Assembly: GCA_052436255.1 (NCBI GenBank)
Contig: JBQVNP010000007.1
Location: 22,306-86,305 of the forward strand
Origin: Pelomonas sp052436255
Lineage (GTDB): Bacteria; Pseudomonadota; Gammaproteobacteria; Burkholderiales; Burkholderiaceae_C
Length of the DNA stretch: 64,000 nt
Direction of reading: 5' to 3'
Position numbers and translations under genes: made by a program. Below are positions 50,328 through 59,869 of the stretch, in pieces; position 1 is the stretch's first letter; each line of letters begins with the position of its first letter. A model generated the notes under the pieces. It was given only the letters and a program-made list of their open reading frames with translations, was not told where the DNA came from and did no database searches.

Positions 50328-51446
50328 ATGTTTCGAATCCCTCGGGCACGCGTTCTCGCGTCTGTCCTCGCTGGCGCAGCCCTGAGCGCTGGCCAGCCGC
50401 TGGCCGCGCTGGCTGCGGCACCCACTGCCGAGTTTGCCGTTTCGCCTGCGCAGATGCAGGCCTTAGACGTCACCGTGCGCAAGCTGGACCAACCCGCGGC
50501 AATCGCTGGCCTGGCCTCACCCGCGCGCGTCGTGCTGCCGCCCAACCAGGACGTCATGGTCAGCGCGCCAGTGGACGGCGTCATCGACCGGCTGCTCGTC
50601 AACCCGCAGGACGTCGTCAAGACTGGCCAGCCGCTGCTGCGCATGGCCAGCCCCGCGTACGGCGAACTGCAGCTCAAATTGATGGAGGCCGATTCGCGTG
50701 CCAAGCTGGCACGTCAGGCCTCGGACAGAGAGAAGCAGCTGTTCGCCGAAGGCATCATTCCCGAGCGCCGTGTGCAGGAGGCACAGGCGGCCCAGTCGGG
50801 TTCCGATGCCGCCGTGCGCCAGGCACAGGCTGCGCTCCGCCTCGCTGGCGCCGATGTCGCTGCTGTCCGCCGCGCAGCGGCCAGCGGCAAGCTCGATGAC
50901 ACGCTGACCGTGCGCGCCCGCAGCGATGGCCTTGTCGTTTCACTAGACGCCAAGCTCGGCCAGCGCGTGAAGGAGGCCGACCCGCTGCTGCGCATCGCCA
51001 ACCTGCGCGAGCTGTGGCTGGAGGTGCAGGTGGCGCCGGGCGTGACGGTGCCGCGCGGTGGCGAGATCACGGTGGTCGGCCGCGAGGTGACGGCGGTGGC
51101 CCTGTCGGTAGGCGCGCTGGTCGGCGATGCGCAGACACAGACGCTGCGCGCTCGTGTGATGCGCGGCGCTGACCAACTGCGCCCGGGCGAGGTCGTGCAG
51201 GCGCGCGTGCCGTTCGCGGCAGGCGCCGGCTGGAGCCTGCCGCTCGCGGCAGTCACCTACCAAGATGACAAGGCCTACGTCTTCGTGCGCAGCGCCAAGG
51301 GCTTCGTCGCCACGCCGGTGACCGTGCTGTCCAGTGCCGGACAGGCGGTTCAGGTGCGTGGTGCGTTGCAAAGCGGCCAGGAGGTGGCCGTGAGCTCGGT
51401 CATCGCACTGAAGTCCGCCTGGTTGGGCAAGGGCGGGGGTGAGTGA
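50328..51446 (+). CDS. RND efflux periplasmic adaptor, metal type
   Basis: 372 aa membrane fusion protein. Signal peptide, a barrel-sandwich hybrid half (VMVSAPVDGVIDRLLVNPQDVVKTGQPL), a coiled-coil hairpin around 115-185 and the second lipoyl half (LTVRARSDGLVVSLDAKLGQRV). CzcB/CusB-like. It links the inner-membrane pump with the outer-membrane channel. Its stop overlaps the RND gene start. Confidence 0.88.
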   Translation: MFRIPRARVLASVLAGAALSAGQPLAALAAAPTAEFAVSPAQMQALDVTVRKLDQPAAIAGLASPARVVLPPNQDVMVSAPVDGVIDRLLVNPQDVVKTGQPLLRMASPAYGELQLKLMEADSRAKLARQASDREKQLFAEGIIPERRVQEAQAAQSGSDAAVRQAQAALRLAGADVAAVRRAAASGKLDDTLTVRARSDGLVVSLDAKLGQRVKEADPLLRIANLRELWLEVQVAPGVTVPRGGEITVVGREVTAVALSVGALVGDAQTQTLRARVMRGADQLRPGEVVQARVPFAAGAGWSLPLAAVTYQDDKAYVFVRSAKGFVATPVTVLSSAGQAVQVRGALQSGQEVAVSSVIALKSAWLGKGGGE

Positions 51447-54400
51447 TGCTGACGCGAATCGTGCAGTTCGCGCTGTCCCAGCGCATCTTCGTGCTCTTGG
51501 GTGCCGCGCTCCTGGCGGGCTTCGGCTGGTACGCCTTCCGCAACCTGCCCATCGACGCCTTTCCGGACGTCTCCAGCACCCAGGTCAAGATCATCCTGAA
51601 GGCGCCGGGCATGACGCCCGAAGAAGTGGAGAACCGCATCGCAGCACCCATCGAGGTTGAGATGCTTGGCATCCCGCGTCAGAGGATGTTGCGCTCGGTG
51701 TCGAAGTACGGCATCACCGACGTGACCATCGACTTTGAGGACGGCACCGACCTGTACTGGGCCCGTCAGCAGGTCTCGGAGCGGCTGGGCAACATCCAGG
51801 CTGACCTGCCGACTGGCCTGTCCGGTGGCATGGCGCCGATCACCACGCCGCTGGGTGAGATGTACCAATTCACGATCGAGGCACCGGCCCTGTCGTTGGA
51901 GGAGCGGCGCGCCTTGTTGGACTGGGTGATCCGCCCGGCCCTGCGCACGGTGCCCGGCGTGGCCGACGTGAACGCGTTGGGCGGCAAGGTCAGCAGCTTC
52001 GAAGTGGTACCCGACCTGGCGCGGCTGGGCATGATGGGACTGTCTACCGCTGCCCTGCGCACGGCCATCGAGCAGAACAACCGCAACGACGGCGCCGGCC
52101 GGCTCGGCCAGGGGGACGAGGTGCTGCTGGTGCGCACCGAGGGCAGCCTCAAGACGATGGACGATCTGCGCGCCATCGTCGTCACCCGCAAGGATGGCGT
52201 GCCGGTACGCCTCGGTGATGTGGCTGAGGTGAAGCTCGGCAGCGTCACGCGCTACGGCGTGGTCACCAAGGACGGCCAGGCCGAGGCCGTGGAAGGGCTG
52301 GTGCTGGGCCTGGCGGGCGCGAATGCGCAGAAGGTGGTGGAAGGCGTCAAGCTCAAGCTGGCCGAACTGCAGCCCACGCTGCCCAAGGGCGTGCAGGTCA
52401 AGGCGTTCTATGACCGCGCGCAGCTCGTAGAGAAAGCCGTGGGTACCGTGTCGAAGGCGCTGATGGAAGCTACCGTGTTGGTGCTGATCCTGCTCGGCGC
52501 CTTCCTTGGCAACCTGCGTGCGGCGGTAACCGTGGCGCTGGTGCTGCCGTTGGCGGCGTTGGGCACTTTCATTGCAATGCGGGTGGCCGGCATGTCGGCC
52601 AATCTTATGAGTCTGGGCGGTCTGGCCATCGCCTTAGGCATGCTGGTGGACGCAGCAGTTGTCGTGGTCGAGAACGTCGTGCAGCACTTGGGGCATGACC
52701 GAACGGCTGGCAAGCTGCCGCGTCTTCACGTCGTGCTGCGCGCCGTGCGTGAGGTGGCCACGCCCGTGACAGCGGGCGTGCTCATCATCGTCACCGTGTT
52801 CCTGCCGTTGTTGACCTTGCAGGACCTGGAGGGCAAGTACTTCGTCCCGGTGGCGATGACCATCGTTTTCGCGCTGGTGAGCTCGCTGGTGCTGTCGCTG
52901 ACGGTCATCCCGGTCGTCGCGTCCTTCCTGATCAAGCAGGTCTCGCACGAGGACCCGTGGCTGGTGCGCAAGATATTGCGCGTGTACGAGCCGCTGCTGG
53001 CTGGCGCGTTGAAGCGCGAGAAGCTGGTGTATGTGCTGGCCGCCGTGATGCTGGCCGTGGCCGCGCTCGTCTACCTGCGCGTGGGCAAGACCTTTCTGCC
53101 GACCATGGATGAAGGCGACCTTATCGTCGGCATCGAGAAGCTGCCATCGGTCAGCCTGGAGCAGTCAGCCGCGCTGGACTTGAAAATCCACCAGGCGCTG
53201 ATGAAGAACATTCCTGAGATCACCGGGGTCGTCGCGCGTGCGGGCTCGGATGAGATCGGCCTGGACCCGATGGGGTTGAACCAGACAGACACCTTCCTCG
53301 TGCTCAAGCCGCGCGACGAGTGGCAGCTGGCTGACAAAGACGCGCTGATCGCCAAGATCCGCAGCGTTCTGGACCAGATGCCCGGCATCAAGTACAGCTT
53401 CACCCAGCCCATCGACATGCGCGTGTCCGAGATGATCATCGGCGTGCGCGGCGACCTGGCCATCAAGGTTTTTGGGCCGGACCTGGACACCCTCAACCAG
53501 CTGGCCGGCAAGATCGAGACGGTGATGAAGACGGTGCCGGGTAACCAGGACGTCTACACCGTAGAGAACGACGGGGTGCAATACCTGCGCGTCGTCGTTG
53601 ATCGGCTGGCTGCGGGCAACCACGGGCTGTCGGTGGAGGAGGTGCAGGACGCGCTGCGTGTGCAGATCGAGGGTCAGCGGGCCGGCACCGTCATCGACGG
53701 CGCGCGTCGCATTCCCATCGTGCTGCGGGGGCCTGAGCGCATGCGCCTGTCGCCGGCCGAGTTTGCCGCCCTGCGGCTGGCCACGCCGGATGCCCGCTTC
53801 GTGCCGCTGGAGTCCATCGCAACGCTGCAACGCGACACCGGGCCGGTGCAGATCAACCGCGAGCTGGGTAGCCGATACAGCGTCGTCATCGCCAATGTTG
53901 TCGGGCGCGACCTGGTGGGCTTCGTCGAAGAGGCCAAACAGAAGGTCATGTCTGGCGTCCAGCTGCCCACTGGCTATCGCATCAGTTGGGGAGGGCAGTT
54001 CGAGAACCAGCAGCGCGCGGCAGCCCGCTTAGGGCTGGTGGTGCCGCTGGCACTGGGCATCATCTTCATGATCCTGTTCTCCACCTTCGGCTCGGTACGC
54101 CAGGCGCTACTGGTGCTCAGCAACATCCCGTTCGCATTGGTAGGCGGCATCGTCGGGTTGTGGATCACCGGGGAATACCTGTCGGTACCGGCATCGGTCG
54201 GCTTCATTGCGCTGTTGGGCATCGCGGTGCTGAACGGCGTCGTGCTGGTCAGCTACTTCAACCAGTTGAGTGCCGAGGGCCTGAGTCCAATGGACAGCGT
54301 CATTCAAGGCGCCCGACGCCGACTGCGGCCGGTGCTCATGACGGCCGCCATCACCGCCTTCGGCCTGATCCCCCTGCTGTTCGCAACCGGGCCGGGTTCG

Positions 54401-54550
54401 GAGATCCAGCGGCCACTGGCCATCGTTGTTATCGGTGGCCTCATTACCGCAACGGCGCTGACCCTCGTGCTGCTGCCGCTGCTGTACCTGCGGTTTGGGC
54501 AACCGCGTTTGACAGCCATCGTTGCGGCGCCGGAGGTGTCCCATGTCTGA
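51446..54550 (+). CDS. heavy-metal RND efflux pump (CusA/CzcA family)
   Basis: 1034 aa, the standard HME-RND length, with 12 membrane helices and two large periplasmic loops. Motifs: NLPIDAFPDVSSTQVKI near the start, TM4 segment GGLAIALGMLVDAAVVVVEN and TM10-11 region VGFIALLGIAVLNGVVLVS. The TM4 form resembles the CusA-type LAIAxGxxVDAA pattern, not the DFG-x3-DGA form of CzcA/CnrA. With the RcnR-like regulator and Ni-type neighbours, nickel or cobalt export is the best guess. Confidence 0.9.
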   Translation: MLTRIVQFALSQRIFVLLGAALLAGFGWYAFRNLPIDAFPDVSSTQVKIILKAPGMTPEEVENRIAAPIEVEMLGIPRQRMLRSVSKYGITDVTIDFEDGTDLYWARQQVSERLGNIQADLPTGLSGGMAPITTPLGEMYQFTIEAPALSLEERRALLDWVIRPALRTVPGVADVNALGGKVSSFEVVPDLARLGMMGLSTAALRTAIEQNNRNDGAGRLGQGDEVLLVRTEGSLKTMDDLRAIVVTRKDGVPVRLGDVAEVKLGSVTRYGVVTKDGQAEAVEGLVLGLAGANAQKVVEGVKLKLAELQPTLPKGVQVKAFYDRAQLVEKAVGTVSKALMEATVLVLILLGAFLGNLRAAVTVALVLPLAALGTFIAMRVAGMSANLMSLGGLAIALGMLVDAAVVVVENVVQHLGHDRTAGKLPRLHVVLRAVREVATPVTAGVLIIVTVFLPLLTLQDLEGKYFVPVAMTIVFALVSSLVLSLTVIPVVASFLIKQVSHEDPWLVRKILRVYEPLLAGALKREKLVYVLAAVMLAVAALVYLRVGKTFLPTMDEGDLIVGIEKLPSVSLEQSAALDLKIHQALMKNIPEITGVVARAGSDEIGLDPMGLNQTDTFLVLKPRDEWQLADKDALIAKIRSVLDQMPGIKYSFTQPIDMRVSEMIIGVRGDLAIKVFGPDLDTLNQLAGKIETVMKTVPGNQDVYTVENDGVQYLRVVVDRLAAGNHGLSVEEVQDALRVQIEGQRAGTVIDGARRIPIVLRGPERMRLSPAEFAALRLATPDARFVPLESIATLQRDTGPVQINRELGSRYSVVIANVVGRDLVGFVEEAKQKVMSGVQLPTGYRISWGGQFENQQRAAARLGLVVPLALGIIFMILFSTFGSVRQALLVLSNIPFALVGGIVGLWITGEYLSVPASVGFIALLGIAVLNGVVLVSYFNQLSAEGLSPMDSVIQGARRRLRPVLMTAAITAFGLIPLLFATGPGSEIQRPLAIVVIGGLITATALTLVLLPLLYLRFGQPRLTAIVAAPEVSHV

Positions 54551-54845
54551 GCTTTGCCTGAACCTGTTATGTCCCACTGTCACCGCCGAACGCGCAGTGG
54601 ATGCGCTGCTCGCCAGCGGTGTGGCCGGCATCTTCACCAGCACACCGACTTCGGCGCACGGCTTCGCACAAGGCGTGCTGAGTACCGAAGAGCAGGTAAG
54701 CGGCCGCGGCAGCGCGACCTTGGTGCAGGTGCTTATCGCTGCCGATCGACTTGATGAGCTGCTGGTGCAACTGCAGCTCGACCTCACGCGCACCGGTGTG
54801 CGCTACTGGATCACGCCCGTGATCAGACAAGGAGAATTCCAATGA
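54543..54845 (+). CDS. DUF3240 family protein
   Basis: 100 aa, overlapping both neighbours by a few bases. The pattern SELCLNLLCPTVTAERAVDALLAS with VQVLIAADRLDELLVQLQLDL suggests a small ferredoxin-like alpha/beta regulator similar to PII-like folds. DUF3240 genes occur inside RND metal-efflux operons; function not established. No signal peptide. Confidence 0.8.
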   Translation: MSELCLNLLCPTVTAERAVDALLASGVAGIFTSTPTSAHGFAQGVLSTEEQVSGRGSATLVQVLIAADRLDELLVQLQLDLTRTGVRYWITPVIRQGEFQ

Positions 54846-56089
54846 AGCGGCTCCTTAGTCGGGCCTTGCTGCTCGGCGCGCTGGCGGTGCCCGTCGCGCA
54901 GGCGCAGGACCTGCCGACGCCGGCCTTCCTGCCCAGCACTGCTCAGGCCAACGCCTGGATCGAAGCCGATCCCACGGTCACGCGCGCTCGTCGCGCTGCC
55001 GAGGCGGCGAACCACGGCGGCGCAGCTACAGCGGCGTCGGCGAACGAGTGGACAGCGCGCCTGCAAGCTCAGCGCCGCAATTACCAGGACAGCGGCGCGC
55101 GCTCCAACGAATGGACAGCGCAACTGGAGCGCGCCATTCGCGTCAACGGCAAGGCTGGCATGGACCGGCAGCTGCGCGACCTGCAGGTGGAGATCGGCCG
55201 TGCGCGCGTCGGCGAGGCCCGGCACGAGGCGGCGCGCGCCTTGTCAGACGCCTGGACGGCCACCATCGCCGCGCGGCGCCAGCAGGTGCTGCTGCGCGAA
55301 CAGCTGGTCATCGCGCAAAACAACCTGGACGTTGTTCGCAAGCGCCAGCGCGCTGGCGACGCTTCGATGCTGGACACCAACATTGCGCAGGCCGAGATTG
55401 GCGAGATCTCGCGCGAGGTCAGCATGGCCGGCACCGAGGTGACCAAGGCCGAGGCAGCCCTGCGCGTGCGCTTCGCGGCAGTCGTGCCGGATGGCGTGGT
55501 GCTGCCGACGCCGCAGGAGCCAATCTGGCCCGAACCTCGCTGGCGCGAGCACGTGCTGCAAGAGGCTGACCCCGTCAGGTCCGCCGAGAGGGAATGGCGC
55601 TGGGCCGGCGTGAGCGCAGCACGCGCGCGCGCCGACCGAGTGCCGGATCCGACGGTGGGCATCTACACGGCCAACGAGGCGCTGCGCAACGAGCGCGTGT
55701 TGGGCCTGAGCCTGAGCATCCCGCTGCCGGGCGCCTACCGCTCCGAACGTGCATTGCAAGCAGCCAAGGAGGCTGAAGCGCTTCAGGCCGCGCGAGACCA
55801 GGTGCGACGCGAAATCGAACTGGAGGCCGCGCAGACCTACGCCGACGCCACCGGCAGCCTGGAGCGCTGGCGCATTGCCAGTGAGACGGCACGCCTGACC
55901 GGCGAGAGCGCGCGGCTGATGCAGCGTGCCTACAGCCTCGGAGAGGCCGACCTGCAGTCCTTGCTACTGGCGCGCCGACAGGCCAGCGACACGGCCCGCG
56001 CCGCCTTGCAGGCACAGGGCGAGGCAGTGCGCTGGGAGATGCGCCTGCTGATCGACGCTCACCTGATATGGGACCTTGCCGAGGATTGA
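54842..56089 (+). CDS. outer-membrane efflux channel (CzcC/TolC family)
   Basis: 415 aa with a signal peptide (MKRLLSRALLLGALAVPVAQA). Long alpha-helical, Ala/Glu/Arg-rich repeats as in outer-membrane factors, e.g. NNLDVVRKRQRAGDASMLD and AYSLGEADLQSLLLARR. It should form the trimeric outer-membrane exit duct for the RND pump. ATG overlaps the DUF3240 stop. Confidence 0.88.
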   Translation: MKRLLSRALLLGALAVPVAQAQDLPTPAFLPSTAQANAWIEADPTVTRARRAAEAANHGGAATAASANEWTARLQAQRRNYQDSGARSNEWTAQLERAIRVNGKAGMDRQLRDLQVEIGRARVGEARHEAARALSDAWTATIAARRQQVLLREQLVIAQNNLDVVRKRQRAGDASMLDTNIAQAEIGEISREVSMAGTEVTKAEAALRVRFAAVVPDGVVLPTPQEPIWPEPRWREHVLQEADPVRSAEREWRWAGVSAARARADRVPDPTVGIYTANEALRNERVLGLSLSIPLPGAYRSERALQAAKEAEALQAARDQVRREIELEAAQTYADATGSLERWRIASETARLTGESARLMQRAYSLGEADLQSLLLARRQASDTARAALQAQGEAVRWEMRLLIDAHLIWDLAED

Positions 56090-56094
56090 TCCCG

Positions 56095-56880
56095 ATGAAA
56101 GCATCCATATTCAAACGACTTCTTGCAGCGGCGGCGCTGCTGCTGCCAATCGTTTCCTGGGCCCACGGCATCTCGGACGCCGACAAGCAACGCATGCTCG
56201 ACGGCGGGTACCTGCAGTACATCGGCCTGGGCGCCAGCCACATGCTGACGGGCTACGACCATCTGCTGTTCCTGTTCGGCGTGGTGTTCTTCCTGACGCG
56301 GTTTGGCGACATTGCGAAGTTCGTCACCGCATTCACGCTGGGCCACTGCATCACGCTGATTTTTGCGACCTTCCTGAAAATCACCTGGAACTTCTGGCTC
56401 GTCGACGCTTTGATCGCAATCAGCGTCATCTACAAGGGCTTCGACAACAACGGCGGCTTCCAGAAGCACTTCGGCCGCGCCTCGCCCAACCTGCTGGGCG
56501 TTGTGTTCGGCTTCGGTCTGCTGCATGGCTTCGGCCTGTCCACGCGGCTCCAGCAACTGCCGCTGGGTGATGACAGCACCGGCATCCCGCTGCGCATTCT
56601 GAGCTTCAACGTTGGCGTGGAGGTCGGGCAGATCGCCGCGCTCGTCGTCATGGTGGCGCTGCTGTCGCTGTGGCGCAGCCGCGCCTCGTTCGCGCGTTTC
56701 AGCGTGCTGGCCAATAACGCGCTGATGACCGTCGGCGGCCTGTTGCTGTTGATGCAACTGCACGGCTACCAGCATGACGTCGAGGCCGAGGGCTTCCGCT
56801 TCCCCGCCAAGGAGCACCAGCACGCCCATGAAGACATGGACGTCGACGACAGCACGCGCACCGGGCGCGACAACCTTTGA
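56095..56880 (+). CDS. HupE/UreJ family nickel/cobalt permease
   Basis: 261 aa from the ATG at 56095. Signal-like N-terminus, then YIGLGASHMLTGYDHLLFLFG, the HupE/UreJ_2 motif with metal-binding His and Asp, and FGLLHGFGLSTRLQQL. About six membrane helices; the C-terminus is rich in His and Asp (EHQHAHEDMDVDD). Family members carry nickel or cobalt. Inside an efflux operon it may either import for metalloenzymes or assist export. Confidence 0.85.
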   Translation: MKASIFKRLLAAAALLLPIVSWAHGISDADKQRMLDGGYLQYIGLGASHMLTGYDHLLFLFGVVFFLTRFGDIAKFVTAFTLGHCITLIFATFLKITWNFWLVDALIAISVIYKGFDNNGGFQKHFGRASPNLLGVVFGFGLLHGFGLSTRLQQLPLGDDSTGIPLRILSFNVGVEVGQIAALVVMVALLSLWRSRASFARFSVLANNALMTVGGLLLLMQLHGYQHDVEAEGFRFPAKEHQHAHEDMDVDDSTRTGRDNL

Positions 56881-56908
56881 GTTCCCCACCCTTGCACCAG
56901 GAGTTTTT

Positions 56909-57259
56909 ATGAAGCCACTGTTTATCTCTCTCGTCGCCGCTGGCGCGCTGTCCGTGTCCGCGTCGACCTTCGCCGGCGGCGATGGCGATTGCCACTTCCA
57001 CGGCAGCGCGCCGGCCAAGCAGGAGACGGTGTCCAACTGCGCCGCCAAGCGTCAGCAGCAACTCATCGCGAGTGGCAAGCTTGACAAGGCTTGGCAGGGC
57101 ATCAAGCCCGCGGCGCTTGAGCAAGTCGACGGCCAGAAGGGCAAGGAGTGGAAGGTGACCTTCAAAGACCCCGCCGCAGCGGACAAAGCCAAGGAGTCGC
57201 TCTACATGTTCTTCACACTGCAGGGCAATTTCATCGCCGCGAACTTCACTGGCAAGTAA
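56909..57259 (+). CDS. DUF6488 family periplasmic protein
   Basis: 116 aa from the ATG at 56909 with AGGAG upstream. Signal peptide ending near STFAGG, then GDCHFHGSAPAKQETVSNC, a possible metal site with His and Cys. The rest (WKVTFKDPAAADKAKESLYMFF) matches my memory of DUF6488. Function unknown; co-located with nickel efflux genes. Confidence 0.72.
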   Translation: MKPLFISLVAAGALSVSASTFAGGDGDCHFHGSAPAKQETVSNCAAKRQQQLIASGKLDKAWQGIKPAALEQVDGQKGKEWKVTFKDPAAADKAKESLYMFFTLQGNFIAANFTGK

Positions 57260-57308
57260 TCAGGCACCCGGGCTGCCGGTGCCGCTTCATCCTCTGTAGA
57301 AACCCGCC

Positions 57309-58628
57309 ATGCTCGACGTCCTCGCCAACCGCACCTACCGCCATCTCTTCTTCGCTCAGGTCATTGCCCTGGTCGGCACCGGGCTGGCCACGGTCGCTCT
57401 GGGCCTGCTGGCTTTCGACCTGGCGGGCGCGGATGCCGGCGCGGTGCTTGGCACGGCGCTGGCCATCAAGATGCTGGCCTACATCGGCGTCGCGCCAGTC
57501 GCCTCCGCGTTCGCCGAGCGGCTGCCACGGCGCACGCTGCTCGTCGCGCTCGACCTCGTCCGTGCGGCCGTGGCCGTGGCTTTGCCCTTCGTCACTGAGA
57601 TCTGGCAGATCTATGTGCTGATCTTCCTACTGCAGTCGGCCTCGGCCGGCTTCACGCCCACCTTCCAGGCCACCATCCCCGACGTGCTGCCCAAGGAGGC
57701 GGACTACACCAAGGCTTTGTCGCTGTCACGCCTTGCCTATGACCTGGAGAGCCTTGCCAGCCCGGCGCTCGCGGCCGCGCTGCTCACTGTGGTGAGCTTC
57801 CAAAGCTTGTTCCTCGGTACGGTAGTGGGATTCATCGCCTCGGCGCTGCTGGTCGTGTCGGCCGTGCTGCCCAAGGCAAAGCCGCCGCCGCGCCGCACCG
57901 TCTACGAGCGCACGACGCGCGGCAGCCGCCTGTACCTGGCCACGCCGCGGCTGCGCGGCCTGTTGGCGCTGAACCTGGCCATCGCCTCGGCCAGCGCCAT
58001 GGTCATCGTCAACACCGTCGTGCTGGTGCAGAGCCAATTGCAGTTGAGCCAGCGATTCACGGCTGGTGCGCTGGCGGCTTTCGGCGCGGGCTCGATGCTG
58101 GTGGCCCTGGGTTTGCCAAAGCTGCTCGAGCGGCTGCCTGACCGCCGCGTGATGCTGTTTGGCGCGGCCCTGCTGACGGCCGGCCTCTTCCTCGGCCCGC
58201 TCGCGGCGCGGCGCTACGAGACGCTGGTGGCCCTGTGGCTGCTCCTCGGTGTGGGCTACTCGATGGCGCAGACGCCCTCGGGCCGGCTGCTACGACGCTC
58301 AGCGAGCGAGCAAGACCGGCCGGCCCTCTTCGCCGCGCAGTTTGCGCTGTCGCACGCCTGCTGGCTCATCACCTACCCAGTCGCCGGGTGGCTGGGCGCG
58401 CGCGCCGGGCTCGACGCCAGCTTCCTAGCCCTGGCCGTGCTGGCGGGGTTGACCACTCTGCTCAGCATGCGCCTGTGGCCACAGGACGACCCAGCCGAGC
58501 TTGCACATACCCATGAGGATCTGCCTGCAGTTCACGAGCACCTTGGCAGTCCCGCCGTCGATTCAGGAAAACGGCACTCGCATGCCTACGTCATCGACGA
58601 CGAGCACCAGCGCTGGCCCAGGGTGTGA
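57309..58628 (+). CDS. NreB/NrsD-like MFS nickel exporter
   Basis: 439 aa with about 12 membrane helices and an MFS motif in AERLPRRTLLVALDLVRA. The cytoplasmic tail after the last helix is rich in His and acidic residues (ELAHTHEDLPAVHEHL, KRHSHAYVIDDEHQ), the hallmark of NreB and NrsD nickel exporters. The operon resembles the nrsBACD arrangement of an RND pump with an MFS exporter. Last clear gene of the cluster. Confidence 0.82.
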   Translation: MLDVLANRTYRHLFFAQVIALVGTGLATVALGLLAFDLAGADAGAVLGTALAIKMLAYIGVAPVASAFAERLPRRTLLVALDLVRAAVAVALPFVTEIWQIYVLIFLLQSASAGFTPTFQATIPDVLPKEADYTKALSLSRLAYDLESLASPALAAALLTVVSFQSLFLGTVVGFIASALLVVSAVLPKAKPPPRRTVYERTTRGSRLYLATPRLRGLLALNLAIASASAMVIVNTVVLVQSQLQLSQRFTAGALAAFGAGSMLVALGLPKLLERLPDRRVMLFGAALLTAGLFLGPLAARRYETLVALWLLLGVGYSMAQTPSGRLLRRSASEQDRPALFAAQFALSHACWLITYPVAGWLGARAGLDASFLALAVLAGLTTLLSMRLWPQDDPAELAHTHEDLPAVHEHLGSPAVDSGKRHSHAYVIDDEHQRWPRV

Positions 58629-58631
58629 CGC

Positions 58632-58897
58632 ATGAAGGAGATCAATATCTTCACTCGGTCTGTAGCTGGGTTGTCGGCACTGCTGCTCATCGCCTGCGCT
58701 GGTACATCGCCACGTTCTGCAGAGCCTGATGGCACATATTGCTATCGCGTGAGTGAGATCAAGAGGTTCTGGCTCACCTTTACGACGACCCCCATACCGG
58801 GCGATGCCGCCGAGGCGGACGCCAAACGCTTTGAGGCCAATCCCGATTCGCCACGCTCTACGTGGTGAGGAACCGCTGGGCCGACACGGCGAAGTGA
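58632..58897 (+). pseudogene. small lipoprotein, frameshifted
   Basis: ATG at 58632, signal with lipobox LLLIACAG, then PDGTYCYRVSEIKR and EADAKRFEANP. The frame stops at 58868 after SPRSTW, but the neighbouring frame continues LYVVRNRWADTAK to 58897, which resembles the C-terminal part of similar Burkholderiales proteins as I remember them. One indel near 58845-58860 explains this. Function unknown. Confidence 0.55.
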
Positions 58898-58912
58898 GGT
58901 TCCTCGAGATCG

Positions 58913-59197
58913 ATGGCTCGGCGCCTATCGGCGGGACTCGCCGCATTGGGCGCCGTTCTAGTCGCCCGCGCAGATGAGTTGCTGCCCTTTGGTAGCGCCC
59001 TCGTCCTGCTTGCCGGCGCAGCCTTCAGCGTTTACTGGTGGAAGCGCGCCGACGAGCACTTCGCACATCGACGTGTGTTTGTGCCGCAAGTTGCACGGCG
59101 GCAGGTTGCGATCCAGCGCGCTGATCCGTCGCGATCGTGTCCAACTGCTGCCGGCCGGGCAGGGGCTGCGGCTTCAGCCGCTAAGCTGGGCGCATGA
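58913..59197 (+). pseudogene. decayed copy of the MerR-module membrane gene
   Basis: The frame reads AALGAVLVARADELLPFGSA then LVLLAGAAFSVYWWKRA, which aligns with AAAGSALLACADDLAPFAGG then LLALAAAAGGVVWRRRRA in the intact gene at 59870. The N-terminal cysteine motif of that gene is missing, and downstream sequence loses similarity. A truncated duplicate. Confidence 0.6.
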
Positions 59198-59440
59198 ACA
59201 ATCCGCCCACACTACTGACGCCGCTCGATTGGCGTTGGGCGCGCGGCAAGCCGGATGTTCGGTACCGACCATCCGCTACTACGAGGAGATCGGCCTGCTG
59301 CCTCCCGGACCGCGTACGGATGCAGGGCGGCACGTCTACGGAAGTCGCCGTTCGCCGCCTAAGCTTCATCCGGCGCTGCCGCGACTTAAGCGTCTGGAGG
59401 AACCTCCTTACCCTGCGCTGTTCGCATTGCGAGCCGCCGT
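59194..59440 (+). pseudogene. MerR-family regulator, frameshifted duplicate
   Basis: In one frame GARQAGCSVPTIRYYEEIG followed by LLPPGPRTDAGRHVYG is a MerR HTH. In another, VAVRRLSFIRRCRDLSVW continues it. The intact copy at 60512 has VPTVRYYEDIGLLPP and IRRLVFIRRCRDFGF. At least two frameshifts separate the pieces, and the metal-binding C-terminus is gone. Confidence 0.75.
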
Positions 59441-59445
59441 AGCGG

Positions 59446-59778
59446 TCACGTGCTGCGTGGTCCAAACATGATGATGGCCATCCCCGCCAAGCTGACCGCA
59501 ACCCCCACCCAATCGGACGTCGAGGGCCGAACGTTGTCGACGAGCATTAGCCACACCACGGCCACGCCGATGTACACGCCACCGTAGGCGGCGTAGACGC
59601 GCCCTGAAGCGGTCGGATGGAGCGAGAGCAGCCATGCAAACAGCGCAAGGCTGGCAGCCGCCGGGATGAGCAGCCAGATGGTCTTGCCTTGCTTGAGCCA
59701 CAGGTACGGCAGGTAGCAGCCGACGATTTCCGCGACTGCGGTCACAACGAACAGCGCCAGGGTCTTCAAAGGTTCCAT
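59446..59778 (-). CDS. YnfA family membrane protein
   Basis: 110 aa from the ATG at 59776-59778 (MEPLKTLALFVVTAVAEIVG). Four membrane helices; CYLPYLWLKQGKTIWLL, SGRVYAAYGGVYIGVAVVWL and PSTSDWVGVAVSLAGMAIIM match the YnfA (UPF0060) family, small DMT-like proteins. Its start is 22 bases from the MerR-type promoter on the opposite strand. Confidence 0.88.
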   Translation of the reverse strand: MEPLKTLALFVVTAVAEIVGCYLPYLWLKQGKTIWLLIPAAASLALFAWLLSLHPTASGRVYAAYGGVYIGVAVVWLMLVDNVRPSTSDWVGVAVSLAGMAIIMFGPRST

Positions 59779-59800
59779 CGCTGAATTGTGGTCGGGCCTC

Positions 59801-59831
59801 TTGACCCTCAAGCTACTTGAGGTCCTACCGT
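59801..59831 (+). promoter_or_regulatory. MerR-type promoter with 19-bp spacer
   Basis: -35 TTGACC (59801-59806), 19-base spacer containing the dyad CCTCAAG-CTA-CTTGAGG (59806-59822), and -10-like TACCGT (59826-59831). The long spacer with a central dyad is the classic MerR-family activator site. It faces the operon starting at 59870. Confidence 0.75.
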
Positions 59832-59869
59832 TGCAATGTGGGCGTTGTGCTCAAGCATCGGAGACGGAT

